In this document: positions 22,773 to 33,428 of the stretch, piece by piece
Layout of the letters: every line of letters begins with the position of its first letter
Position numbering within the stretch: position 1 is the stretch's first letter
Translations under genes and position numbers: made by a program
Assembly: GCA_033807775.1 (NCBI GenBank)
Contig: CM066314.1
Coordinates: 152,075,429-152,139,428, forward strand
Length of the DNA stretch: 64,000 nt
Reading direction: 5' to 3'
DNA from: Saussurea involucrata
Lineage: Eukaryota; Streptophyta; Magnoliopsida; Asterales; Asteraceae
The notes under the pieces: model-generated
Told to the model about the DNA's origin: nothing
The model's database searches: none
Seen by the model: the letters and a program-made list of their open reading frames with translations, nothing else

Positions 22773-24442
22773 ATGCCAAGGAAGACCCGAGGGGAGAAAC
22801 TCGAACCGATCGATCCAGAGATTGAAAGAACCGCCCGCCGACTACGCCGAGAGACCAAGGTTCAAAGACAATTGAAGATGGGTGACGAAATACCCGTCAA
22901 TAGACCACTTGGCAACAATCCTCCACCTCCTCCTGAGCAACGCCCTATGAAGTCATTTGCCAATCCGAATGTGGCAGCGGCACGCATAGGCATCCAACCA
23001 CCCACCACTGCGGCAAATTACTTCGAGATCAAGCCGAGCACCATCGTAATGGTGCAACCAAATCAGTTCGGGGGAGCACCGACCGAAGATCCTCATGCAC
23101 ATCTCCGTGCATTCGAGAGGATTTGCAGCACATTCAAGATTAATGGCATGAACGAGGATGCCGTCAAGTTAAGATTGTTCAGCTTCTCACTCAAGGGTAA
23201 AGCTGAAATCTGGATAGAGAGTTTACCAGCAGATCAGATCACCACCTGGGCAGACCTGAAGTCCGCATTCCTCTAGAAATTCTTCCCACCGGGAAGAACC
23301 GCTCAATTAATGGCTGACATCACTCATTTTGCGCAATGGGAGCAAGAGACCTTATATGAGGCGTGGGAGAGATACAAGGATATGATCAAGAAGTGCCCTC
23401 ATCACGGGTTGCATGGATGGGTCATCATCCAGACATTCTATAGTGGACTCCACCCGCAATTCAAAAACGATATCACTGCCGCATCGGGTGGAGCACTAAT
23501 GGATAAATCTTATGAAGAAGCATGCGAGCTGATCGATAATCTGGCCGAGCACAGTTTTTCTACTCCAAGATCAGCCGTAAGAAGAGTCGCAAGCATTCAA
23601 GAATCGGATGAGCTGAAAGAACTAAAAGCTCAACTAGCTTTTATCACGAACCATTTGAAGGGAGGTAGACCGGAAGAACCCGAGCAAGTCCAATTCTTAC
23701 AAAACCGGAACAACCAACCGAGGAATGATCCGTTCTCAAATACTTATAATGAGGGGTGGAAGAAACACCCTAATCTCTCATGGAGTCAACCCGGCCAGCA
23801 ACAACAAGGTATTTTTTCTAACTCTTCTAATCCTCCAAGTTCTAACAATGTTTACCGACCTCCAGGTTTCAACCAACGGAGATTTGACGAAGGGCCATTC
23901 GGAGAGAAGAAACCGGGGCTGGAGGATATGATGATGAAGTTTATGGCCAAGATGGACAACACGGTTGGAGAATTAGCAAGCACGGACAACACGGTCAAAG
24001 CGGCGACTGATCAGAACACGGCGTCCATCAAGATCCTCGAAAGGCAAGTGGGGCAAATCTCTGAAGCCTTACAAAATCGACCTCCTGGAACATTCCCGAG
24101 TATGACTGAAAGGAAGAACCGAGAGGAGTGTAATGCCATTTACCTGAGAAGTGGCAAGGAGCTGATCAATGAGCCTATAAAAGAGCCGGCATCAAAGGAA
24201 ACCGGTCCCAAAGAGAAAGAGGTGGAGACTGTAAATCTGGATGAGTTGGAGGCTGACGAAGAGGTTTCGAGTGAAGAGAATCCGAAAGATGAAGAGAACA
24301 AGAAGAGCGGAGAGACGAAGCCAAAGCAACCACCGGTCAAGTCGGTGGTACCGAGAGTGCCCTATCCGAGTAGACTTAAATCACATAAGGATGATGTTAA
24401 TTTTTCAAAATTTCTTGATATATTTAAAAAAATTGCATATTA
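22773..24442 (+). pseudogene. Athila-type Gag with one premature stop
   Basis: Starts at ATG 22773 (MPRKTRG) and stays in one frame to 24442, with a single TAG at 23274-23276, so about 555 residues if read through. N-terminus basic; the segment before the capsid is proline-rich. Conserved capsid blocks: YFEIKPSTIVMVQPNQFGG, EDPHAHLRAFE, ITTWADLKSAFL, then after the stop KFFPPGRTA, ETLYEAWERYKDMIKKCPHH and SGGALMDKSYEEA. A Gln/Asn-rich middle and a charged Glu/Lys-rich C-terminus follow, with no zinc knuckle, as in Athila Gag. The TAG replaces a codon between FL and KFFPP; CAG to TAG would explain it. Confidence 0.88.
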
Positions 24443-25095
24443 ACATCCCTTTTGCAGATGCTCTGGCACAAATGCCCTCATATGCGAGATTTATGAAAGA
24501 CATCTTATCCAGGAAAAGGGAAATCGATCACCAGTCCACCGTTGCACTTACTGAGGAGTGCAATGCTATAATCCAGAACAAGCTTCCCCCGAAGCTTAAG
24601 GATCCAAGGAGTTTTTCGATCCCTATTCAAATTGGGAAGTTTAATTTTGATAAAGTTTTATGTGATTTAGGGGCAAGTATTAATTTAATGCCTCTCTCTA
24701 TTTTCAGGAAACTCGACGTGGGGGAAGTGCAGCCGATATACATGACGCTTAAGCTCGTTGATAGATCGATCAGATACCCATATGGAGTGATAGAGGATGT
24801 ACTCATCAAGGTGGGTAAGTTCTACTTTCCAGTCGACTTCGTGGTCATAGACATAGATGAAGATGAAGAGGTCCCGTTGATATTGGGACGACCATTTCTG
24901 GCCACGAGCAAAGCTCTAATCGATATGGAAGAAGGGGAGATGACACTAAGAGTTGGCGGAGAGAAGGTAGTGTTCAAGATGTTCGAGAGTAGAAGGAGTA
25001 ATGAGGCTGATGGTCATAGAAGGCCAGATGTGGAAGAATCCACGGGGAATTGCAGGTGTGGGCGATTTGAGTCCGCGGATACCGAACCAACCTGA
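24430..25095 (+). CDS. Athila-type aspartic protease region, frame-shifted from gag
   Basis: The open frame from before 24430 to a TGA at 25093-25095 overlaps the end of gag. Homology crosses from the gag frame to this one at the run of seven A at about 24424-24430: gag ends FKKIAY, whereas this frame gives KKLHINIPFADALAQMP, the usual continuation. The protease block includes FSIPIQIG, CDLGASINLMPLSIF with the catalytic Asp in DLGAS (Leu where most retroviral-type proteases have Ser or Thr, as usual in Athila), and PLILGRPFLATSKALID. The frame stops shortly after, and nothing of RT is present. Expression would need a frameshift unless the extra A is a recent mutation. Confidence 0.82.
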   Translation, partial: KLHINIPFADALAQMPSYARFMKDILSRKREIDHQSTVALTEECNAIIQNKLPPKLKDPRSFSIPIQIGKFNFDKVLCDLGASINLMPLSIFRKLDVGEVQPIYMTLKLVDRSIRYPYGVIEDVLIKVGKFYFPVDFVVIDIDEDEEVPLILGRPFLATSKALIDMEEGEMTLRVGGEKVVFKMFESRRSNEADGHRRPDVEESTGNCRCGRFESADTEPT

Positions 25096-25617
25096 GAACC
25101 ACATAGTCGTGCCACGACTGTAACTACGGCGCTGGGTGGGAGGCAACCCACCAAGGTTAGTTTTCTTTTTAAATTCCAGTTTTTTAGTGTGTCCTTAGTT
25201 ACGAAAAACGATAAAAATGAAAAAAGCGAAAAGTCTAAAATAGCTGAAACAGAGATGGCCGCGGCTTTGGCCGCGGATTACAAACCGCGCGCCAAACCGC
25301 GGGGCTCTCTGTGGGTTTTCGAAACAGGGGGTTACGCGACTTCTTGCGCGACTTACAACCCGCGCGCCAAACCGCGCGGGTTCCCTTGTTTTCGTGTCGT
25401 GTTCGTTTTCTTGCTTTGTATGTTTCGTTTTTCTGTTTTTCTTTCGTCTTTTGCTTTGTTTCTTGTGTGTTTGCATTCTCGCTCTCCATCTCCCCTGATT
25501 GGCGCTCAAATCTTTCAAGATAATATCCTCCGTCCGGGCAACAGGTATGCTCTAAACTTTGTATATTAACGAGTGGTGTACGATGTTTTGTTTCGTTTTA
25601 GTCAAACGAGATGCAAC

Positions 25618-25755
25618 AAACCTAAGTTTCACTTAGGTTTGGGGTGCCTCACTTTACAAACATCTACACACTCACTTTCAGTCCTGTGCAAACCTCGGTT
25701 TCACCGAGGTTTGGGGTTGGCTTTGTTTGACAAACCTAGGCCACGGCCTAGGTTT
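25618..25755 (+). repeat. Three hairpins with co-varying stems, each followed by TTTGGGGT
   Basis: Hairpin 1: AAACCTAAGT-TTC-ACTTAGGTTT (25618-25640). Hairpin 2: AAACCTCGGT-TTC-ACCGAGGTTT (25690-25712). Hairpin 3: AAACCTAGGC-CACG-GCCTAGGTTT (25732-25755). All stems are perfect over 10 bp; the inner four pairs differ among hairpins with both sides changed. Each is followed by GGGGT, and a stemless relative, AAGGTTTGGGGTTG, is at about 25905. Confidence 0.85.
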
Positions 25756-26542
25756 GGGGTGGCCATAGTTTAATGAGAATAGCTCTTTGATGCTTGTGCT
25801 TAAATGTTATGTCTTGCCTGTTTACTACCTGTAATAACCGCACAACGATACTTGTCTTAGTATCGCCTACACCGACACTTGCACATTGGGGACAATGTGT
25901 GGGTAAGGTTTGGGGTTGCCCAATCGGGCCCACGTTATGCACGTAGATTTCCTGCACTTCTGAGTACTTAGATCACTTTAGCTAAAAAATTTGTTTTGGA
26001 TGATTGAGACCGACTATTGTGGGGAGAATCTCGTGATAGTGACGTGACCATTAGGGAAGGACTGGGAAAGGACATGACTAGGGACATTAGTGGAGACCAT
26101 CCATTAGTGATATTTGAGCCTAAAAGACGTCTTTCAATTCGAGGGATTCATACACTTAAGTCATATACACTTTTTCGAGTTCCTAGTCGTGAATATAGAA
26201 TGATCTCGCTATATTATTGCATCAAGTAGCAAAGACAACAATCGGGATATTAGGTAAGGGTGTAGTAAACCATATCGTGTGGACCTTAAGAGATGATTCC
26301 AGGCATTGTGTGTTTGTTTAACCTGTGTTTAGCTATCGTACCTTTCTACCCATTTGTGTGTATCCATAACCCCCTTTGTAGCCAAACACTCACCTTTTTT
26401 CATTTCAGACCCACCTTTAAACCCGAGCCGAAATCCTTAGCCAACCCTATCCGAAAGTGTGTCAGACAGAAGCGGTAATGAATCGAAAAGATAGAGCGGA
26501 AAAGAAGGAAATCAGGCCAGTCATGAAAAAAAATAGAAAAGA

Positions 26543-26655
26543 GGGCCAATGCAGCCCCAATCGAATAAAGAGGACCAATGAAGTCCCAAAAAAAATATTT
26601 AAATACAGTTTTTAGATAGCTTCACAGTAGCTGAATAAGAGAGTCAAAGCGACTC
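26543..26655 (+). repeat. Second set of co-varying small hairpins
   Basis: Three units of the form GA-stem-loop-stem-CAA: GGGC-CAATGCA-GCCC (26543-26557), GGAC-CAATGAA-GTCC (26572-26586) and GAGT-CAAAGCG-ACTC (26641-26655). A partial fourth, GAGGGCCAAATG, begins at about 26669. Loop length (7) and flanks are kept while the 4-bp stems differ by compensation. Confidence 0.7.
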
Positions 26656-27301
26656 CAACGGTGACAAAGAGGGCCAAATGATAGAGCATAAAGCTAGGAA
26701 GTTCAGAATTGCTAAAGTTTGACACATCAATGATCTTTGAACCGTTTTACCCTTCACTTCTTAGCCATAACCCTAGCCCCATTACAACCCGTGTAAAGAC
26801 CTGGATGATCTTCTAGAAAACGTGATTACGGTATACGACCACCCTTACTGATATTCCCTGTCTTGCTACTTGATTCCTTTCTGAGATCATTTTTTGGACA
26901 TTTGTGCGTCTTTCATTAGAGTTGTCATGTAATATTTGAGTATTCTTGTACATAACTTCCTATACATGACAACATGTGCGACAACCTAGGTTCGAGTGAA
27001 ACGAGAGTATCCCGTGAGGTAGGGTCGAGGCGAAATGTTTTCCCTAGTATGTCTGGACCTAGAACAACCTTAGTGTAATCGGAGCAGTCACGAGTTTAAC
27101 TTACAATGGAAGGTAATAGATCAAACAGAATAAGGATGAGGCAAGAGTGAGATAAGCATTCACGGGTATAGGAAATCACCAGTGCCTCACGTGGTACCAA
27201 TTGGGGGTTGTGCAGTTATTATTATATTTCACTGATATGTGCTTTTACAATATTCTATCGCTAATTTTCTTGGGGACAAGCAACGCTCGATTTGGGGTTG
27301 T

Positions 27302-28646
27302 TGATAACGCCACTTTTTGGCGTTATTTTCAGTTCTCAAACCAATGAGATTGGCTTGTATTCTAGCAAAAAGGCATAGATGTTATGGTTTATCGAGTGAT
27401 TTATGCAGGTTATCTAAAAGACAACGTCCATCGAGAAAAGAAGCTAAAAAGAGCCCAAAACGAGTCCCAAATGAAGCCAACGGAAGCCCGAGATCCAAGC
27501 CCAAGACCCGTGCCCGAACCAGGACCCGATCCGCGAACCAAACGGCGACCCACGCAGCTTCAGAAAAGCGCGCGACCTTCTGCGCGACTTGCAAGTCGCG
27601 CCAGAAGTCGCGTATGTCCCTGTTTCACGTTTTTTAGCTTTATATTTCCGGGTTTAGGTCATTATTCGATACGCAACTCACACACGACGAACGGCAGACG
27701 ATTTGGGGCGATTTCTGGAGACTTTTCACGCCTTTTGGAGCCACGATAGAGGACAGATCGAGGAGAGGTTCACAACGAGAGTCGGATTAGATCGGATAGA
27801 AGGGAGTTCATCATTACTTTCGTTACAATCACGTTTATCATGTTTACACATACTTTCACATCTCCTTTTCTTATGTTTGAATCCACCACCAACATGAACT
27901 AAATTTAGATGTTGGGGGTTGGATTGAATTGGGTTTGTAAGCATATGAACAGATGACTTGAACGTTCATCGGTTTTCCTTTTTAATGAATGCATGTAATT
28001 TGATTCTTAATGCTTTTGAGAGTTTAGCTAGCTTTCAATTGTTTTGTTGTTTCCAGTTGAGTTCGAGATAATTAACTGTTAGCTAGAACTAGGAATTGCA
28101 TGCCTAAGGCGAGAATTTGGTGATAGAGATATACCGAATACGCCTTAGTCCTAATTGAACCATTTAGGTTGAGATCGAGAGATCAAATCTATCCGTTCAA
28201 ACATGAATCTTGCGCTTAATGTGTTTTGAAATCCATAGGTTGAGATCGAAAGATAAAACTTGTCCTTTTCAAAATAAAACCCGATGTTGCTCGAAAGAGA
28301 ACAACGATGATTTTAGAGATTGGGTATTCATTAAGGGGATTAACTGGTAATTGTTTTAAGTCAGATATTCGTATGTGAAAACCTAAGGATTTCCAACCCT
28401 CAACTGTTTTCTCTATCGAATTTTCCTCAAGTTGTCTACTGTTCCGTTTGTGATTTTCTTATTGCAATTAATTAGTTTAATACCAACCATCTCTCAATTT
28501 CGACAGTTCAGTTAATAGTTTTTATAGTAATTGTGATACTTAGTTCCTAGTTCCCCGTGATTCGATACTCGTACTTTCTAGTACTATTACTTGACTTCGA
28601 CCCGTACACCTGCGGTAAGATTTAGGGGGGTGATACCCGCCTATCA
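27302..28646 (+). repeat. 3' LTR of the Athila-type element
   Basis: TGATAACGCC...CCTATCA, 1345 bp, preceded by GATTTGGGGTTGT. The hairpin CTTCTGCGCGACTT / AAGTCGCGCCAGAAG (about 27577-27608) is more perfect here than in the 5' LTR, where one CG has become TG. Confidence 0.93.
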
Positions 28647-28651
28647 GCTAC

Positions 28652-29530
28652 TGCTCCAACTCGTTCCATAATAACGAAAGGCCCCACATATCTCGGCCTC
28701 AACTTTCCTTTCTTCCCGAAGCGCACTACCCCCTTCCAAGGCGAGACTTTTAGCATTACCTTGTCACCTACTTAAAACTCCATAGGTTTCCTTCTTTTGT
28801 TCTCATATTTTCTTTGTCGGTCCTGCGTGATCCTCATTTTCTCGCGGATTAGCTCTATCTTATCAGCAGTTATTTGCACAATTTCTGGACCTGCTAATTG
28901 TCTTTCTCCCACTTCGTTCCAGCACAACGGCGTTCGACACTTCCGCCCATACAAAGCTTTGAATGGTGCTGCTTGGATGTTCGCGTGCTAACAGTTGTTA
29001 TACTAGAACTCTATCAAAGGTAGGTGTATCTCCCAAGAACCCTTGAAATCAATAATGCAGGCTCGGAGCATATCCTCTAACGTTTGAATAGTTCTTTCGC
29101 TCTGACCATCCGTCTGAGGATGATATGTTGTGCTCAACTTCACATGCGAACCCAATTCTTGCTGAAGACTTAGCCAAAACGACGACGTAAACCGACTATC
29201 ACGATCGAACACAATCGATCGTGGCACCCCATGCCTTGATACGATCTCGCTAACATACAACCATGATAGCTTCTCCAATGAATCCGACTCCCTGATTGGT
29301 AGAAAATGTGCGGACTTGGTGAGACTATCCACAATCACCCATATCGCATAGTTACCCTTCGGAGTCCTTGGTAACTTCGTAACAAAATCCATGGTTTTGT
29401 TATCCCATTTCCACACTGGTATCTCTAAAGGCTGAAGTTTTCCATACGGTCATTGGTGTTCTACCTTAACCTTCAGACACGTCACATGTCATTCTACAAA
29501 GTGGGCGTTGTCTTTATTCATTCCTGGCCA
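28652..29530 (-). pseudogene. Chromovirus integrase core, degraded
   Basis: Minus-strand pieces of the integrase catalytic core. TMDFVTKLP holds the first catalytic Asp, VFDRDSRFTSSFW the second, and HPQTDGQSERTIQTLEDMLR the Glu (29003-29416). After a stop the frame continues with YGRKCRTPLCWNEVGE (28772-28954). The core residues are intact, but stops near 29002 and 28770 and the nested insertion at 28647 split the domain. The C-terminal tail is at 20980-21270. Confidence 0.85.
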
Positions 29531-29539
29531 CCAGCAAAA

Positions 29540-30495
29540 CTATCTTAAGTCCCGGTACATCTTATTAGTCCCCGGGTGCATAGAATATCGCGATTTGTGC
29601 GCTTCTTCCAAAGTGCTTACTCTCAAGTTCCCCAACTTATGAACCCACACCTGGTCCTTCATACACCTCAACCCACTACTGTTGACACTGAGCAAGGACG
29701 TAATCCCAACGATTCTTTCACTCTTTATATTTCCTTCTAACAACGCCTCTTCTTGATACTTCTTGACCTTGTCCAGGAGACTCGAAGTCTCCTCGACCCT
29801 AAATTCCACCACTTTGGTCGATTCTCCTTGCTCCTTCCGACTTAACGCGTCGGCAACCACATTCGCTTTACCCGGTGGTAAAGGATTTTGCAGTCGTAGT
29901 CGTTCAGCAGTTCCATCCATCTCCTCTGTCTCATGTTCAAATCCTTCTGATCGAAAAGATGCTTAAGACTCTTGTGGTCGGTGTAGATCTGGCACTTCAC
30001 TCCAAACAAGTAGTGTCGCCATATCTTTAAGTCGAACACCACTGCCGCTAGCTCCATGTCGTGCGTAGGGTAGTTCTTCTCATGATCTTTCAACTGTCGA
30101 GATGCGTAGGCAATCACCTTCCCATTCGGCATCAGTACACACCCTAACCCAATCTTGGAAGCATAGTTGTAAATCACAAATCCTTCAGATCCATCCGGTA
30201 ATGACAAAATTGGAGCGCTGCTCAGACTTTCCTTCAACTTCCCAAACGCGGCCTCTTGAGCTTCGGTCCAAACGAACTTGACGTTCTTCCTCGTCAACGC
30301 GGTCAACGGTGTGGCTATTCGGGAGAAGTCCTGAATGAACTTCCGGTAGTAGCCCGCCAACCCAAGAAAACTTCTCACTTCTGATGGCGACTTTGGTGGC
30401 TCCCAATCTTTAATAGCTTCGATCTTAGCGGGGTCCACTTTGATACCGTCCACCGACACCACGTGACCAGAACTTCTCTTAACCAGAACTCGCAC
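29540..30495 (-). pseudogene. RT thumb, RNase H and integrase N-terminus, degraded
   Basis: From 30495: VDPAKIEAIKDWEPP, FLGLAGYYRKFIQDFS and LTALTRKNVKFVWTEAQE (RT end). RNase H follows with FVIYNYASKIGLGCVLM, AYASRQL, NYPTHDMELAAVV and YTDHKSLKHLF. The first RNase H catalytic Asp is lost: relatives read SDAS, here NYAS. A frameshift near 29870 leads to PGKANVVADALSRK and on to the integrase zinc-binding region, SRYSMHPGTNKMYRDLR. Not functional. Confidence 0.85.
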
Positions 30496-30992
30496 TTTGA
30501 GAACTTAGCGTACAACTTCTCGCGTTTCAACAAATCCAACGCCGCCCGAAGATGCTCCTCGTGATCTCTACGGGTTCGAGAGTAGATTAGGATATCGTCG
30601 ATGAAAACGATTACACACTTGTCCAGCAACGAACTACACACGCTGTTCATCAAGTCCATGAACACAGCTGGGGAATAAGTCAAGCCAAAGAGCATAACTA
30701 AAAACTTGTAATGTCCATATCTTGTATGAAAAGCCGTCTTGGGCACGTCCTCCTTTCTCACCTTCAGCTGATGATAGCCCGACCTAAAATCTATCTTCGA
30801 GAATAGCTCGCACCTTGCAACTGGTCGAAGAGGTCATCGATCCTCGGAAGCGGGTACTTGTTCTTAACCGTTACCTTGTTGAGCTCACGAATCTATGCAC
30901 ATCCGCATAGATCTGTCCTTCTTCTTAACAAATAGTATCGGCGCTCCCCAAGGCGATGAGCTCGGATGAATGAAACCCTTGTCGAGTAGCTC
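30375..30992 (-). pseudogene. Chromovirus reverse transcriptase, degraded
   Basis: Between 30992 and 30762 the N-terminal fingers are recognisable only in shifted frames (SSPWGAPILFVKKKD, FSKIDFRSGYHQLK). From 30761 a frame gives KTAFHTRYGHYKFLVMLFGL, PAVFMDLMN and VIVFIDDILIYSR, whose IDD is the catalytic Asp pair of the palm, and then LYAKFSKCEFWL. A frameshift near 30480 separates it from the following piece. Confidence 0.85.
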
Positions 30993-31600
30993 TTACAGCT
31001 GAGTCGTCATCTCCTTCATTTCTGTTGGCGCCAGACGATAGGGCGCATGCGCAATCGGTGTCGCCCCAGGTATCAAATCTATTATGAACTCTACTTGACG
31101 ACCTGGGGGCACACTCGTCAAGTCATCCGGAAACACCTCCGGGTACTCATTTACTATAGGCACATCCCCTACTCCCTTCTTCTCTTTCTTAGCATCTAAC
31201 ACGTAAGCTAAATACCCCGGACATCCCTTCCCCAAACATCGCCTAGCTTTCATCATAGATATCATACACGACTTCCTATCTCGACGATTCCGATAGATTA
31301 CTACTTTCTTCTTATCAGGCAAGGCGATACGAATTAGATTCTTATTACACACTATGTTAGCATCGTTATCCGCTAACCAATCCATTCCTAAAACCACATC
31401 AAACTCCCCCATTCCCAAAGGGAACAAATGACCATCTACATCAATGCTACACCCCTCATAGACCTCTTTCACCTAGACTCGACTATCATCTGCTACTTCT
31501 ACCTCAAATCCAAAGTTCAACCTCTTGGGTTTGACTTACAATTTCAGAATAAAATTGGGCGAGACAAACGAACGATTGGCGCCCGAATCAAACAATACTT
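30993..31600 (-). pseudogene. Chromovirus aspartic protease and RT linker
   Basis: The catalytic block LFDSGANRSFVS (Asp-Ser-Gly) sits at the end of the upstream Gag frame, at about 31575. A TAA at 31536-31538 breaks the protease. The C-terminal half resumes from 31472 with FDVVLGMDWL, NKNLIRIALPDKK and the linker VPPGRQVEFIIDLIPG. One nonsense change is the only obvious defect between the halves. Confidence 0.8.
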
Positions 31601-33145
31601 TAGCAAAAGTCAAGTCAATAGGGAAAGTACCTATCACCACATCAGGCGTATTCACTGCCTCCTCTGCGGACATGTGGAAAGCCCTCGCCTTCGCGCGAGC
31701 AGGCTTTACCTTTCTATCTCCGTCTCTCCCTCCACTACTGTTGCCATAACTTCCAGCAAATCCTCTCTTCAACTGCGGACAGTCCATCTTGACATGGTCT
31801 GGCGAACCGCACTGATAACACGACCTCGAACTACGGCAATCTCGAGCCATATGCCATGTCTTCCCACACTTGAAGCATCCTTCCTTATCCGCCAAACACT
31901 CCCTTTTATGCATCCGATTACACTTGCCACAAGGTTTCTCTCCTGATCTGAGTCCCGCCCGCAGCTCGGGTCTAGGAGCACTCGGCCTCTTCACATCACG
32001 GTTCGGTCCTTCCCATCTTCGTTTGTCCCCAACTCTCTCCGTCATCTGCCTGTTCTTCTCTTTTTCCGTGAGTTCTGCAGTATTTACCGCAGCTTGAAAA
32101 GTAATCGGATCTTTCACCTGTGCCAACTCCCTCACGCTGCTCTTTAGTCCCCCAGATGTATCTCTCTATACGCCTCTCCTCAGTAGGCACATACAATTCA
32201 GCAAACCGAGCTTTCTCAATGAACTTTGACGTATACTCTTGGACTGACATCGTCTCTTGCTCAAACCCTAGAAATTCCTCCTCGAGCTTCTTAACGGCCG
32301 CCACTGGGAAAAATTGAGCTTTGAATCTTTTAGTGAACAGTTCCCAGGTAGTTGTTTTTGCGATCTTTGAACCCTTACCTTCCCGTCTCGACATCCCACC
32401 AGAAGATGACATCTGCCTTCAGCATAGACATGGCAAACAACACCTTGTCTTCCTCGGCACACTTGCTCGTGTCGAAAGCCAACTCAATCTCACGTATCCA
32501 TCTCAGAGCTAAAACTGGATTGCGCTCTCCGCTGAAAGACGGAGGCTTGCACGATACAAAAGTCTTAAAGGTACATCCCTTCGCTGCCTTCGATTCATTA
32601 GCCACAAACAGAGTTGACAAAGAATGATCTCCCACCATAGTCGGAGGTAGGCTAGACTCCTCAGTCTTTGTTTCATTTCCACTTTTAGTGCGTCCCTTCG
32701 ACGTAGTCTTGATCTGATTTTCCAACAATGCTTGCAAGGTCTCTTGTAATTTGCCCATTTCAGCCGTAAACTTTTCCTCGGTCACAAAATCTTGATTCTG
32801 ATTTCTCCTCGGGCTGTCCGACTGACTCCCTCTACCTACCGAGGCGGTACTCTCTTGATGCAAGCGCTCGCGTACTTCAGGTGCTCCCACACTCTTAGTC
32901 CGACGGGTGGGCGGCATCTTTTTCCCTCCTCGGGTTGCCATGCCAGTCCCTACCGCCTGAGAGGTAGCTCGCAACGGTGGTCTTCCCCTTCCTCTTCCTC
33001 GGCCTCCGCCCCTCCTGTGGGTGACCGCCCGTCTCGGAGGATTCACCGATTCCTCCTCCAGAATTTCCTCCACGCGAATCTCTTTTGCGACCGGATTTGT
33101 ACCCACCACCGGCACGGATTTACTACTCAAGGTTCTTTCAGACAT
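31601..33145 (-). pseudogene. Chromovirus Gag, frameshifted
   Basis: Starts at ATG 33145 (MSERTLSSK). N-terminal third basic with a GRGRGRGRPP run; capsid blocks FVSCKPPSFSGERNP, RWIREIELAFDTSKCAEEDKVLF. A frameshift near 32390 moves to the frame of ELFTKRFKAQFFPVAAVKKLEEEF and SVQEYTSKFIEKARF, and another near 32130 moves to the frame with ITFQAAVNTAE. The zinc region is then CGKCNRMHKREC, knuckle CFKCGKTWHMARDC (Trp in place of the usual Gly) and knuckle CYQCGSPDHVKMDC. Two frame changes make it a dead copy, although both knuckles keep their ligands. Confidence 0.87.
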
Positions 33146-33415
33146 ACTGGATTACTGAAACACACCAAAATAATTTACTTGAGACTACTGCTCCAGATTA
33201 CTAAGGCAGTTTAAGCACATACATGTACCTGTTAATTCGCAATTACACTAGCCAGGTGTAACCCCGAATCTACCTTACATGACTGTCCTCACTACCCTAT
33301 TAGTCTTATCCCTATTATAGTGCCCTCTTAACGCATTCCTGATTCTCAGTTGTGATTTTTACTCCCACGGTTTAAGTCTAGGCCCGTTCGATCACCTAAA
33401 TCCCTTAAACTATTG

Positions 33416-33427
33416 CTCTGATACCAA
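33416..33427 (-). other. Primer binding site, initiator Met tRNA
   Basis: The minus strand reads TGGTATCAGAGC just inside the 5' LTR, followed by AATAGTTTAAGGGATTTAGG, a leader also seen at the other primer sites. Confidence 0.87.
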
Positions 33428-33428
33428 T

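Larger units (their letters stand above)
25096..27301 (+). other. Long non-coding 3' region of the Athila-type element
   Basis: No supported ORF. It starts with GCGCTGGGTGGGAGGCAACC (25130-25149), a block familiar from Athila 3' regions. GC-rich repeats of CCGCGCGCCAAACCGCG occur twice (about 25284 and 25360). Two hairpin sets (25618-25755 and 26543-26655) follow. The region ends at the polypurine stretch GATTTGGGGTTGT before the 3' LTR. Confidence 0.7.
21271..28646 (+). mobile_element. Athila-type Gypsy element, gag-protease only, nested
   Basis: Flanked by a perfect TSD GCTAC (21266-21270 and 28647-28651), inside the integrase of the chromovirus and in opposite orientation. The two LTRs are both 1345 bp and about 98% alike by eye. 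The tRNA-Asp-type primer site, gag and protease match Athila-lineage Gypsy elements. RT, RNase H, integrase and the envelope-like region are absent: protease is followed directly by about 2.2 kb of non-coding 3' sequence. It is therefore non-autonomous and younger than its host. Confidence 0.92.

Noticed and set aside
25189..25569. Overlapping ORFs on both strands after the protease
   Set aside because: They result from CG-rich repeats in the Athila 3' region; no env or RT motif.
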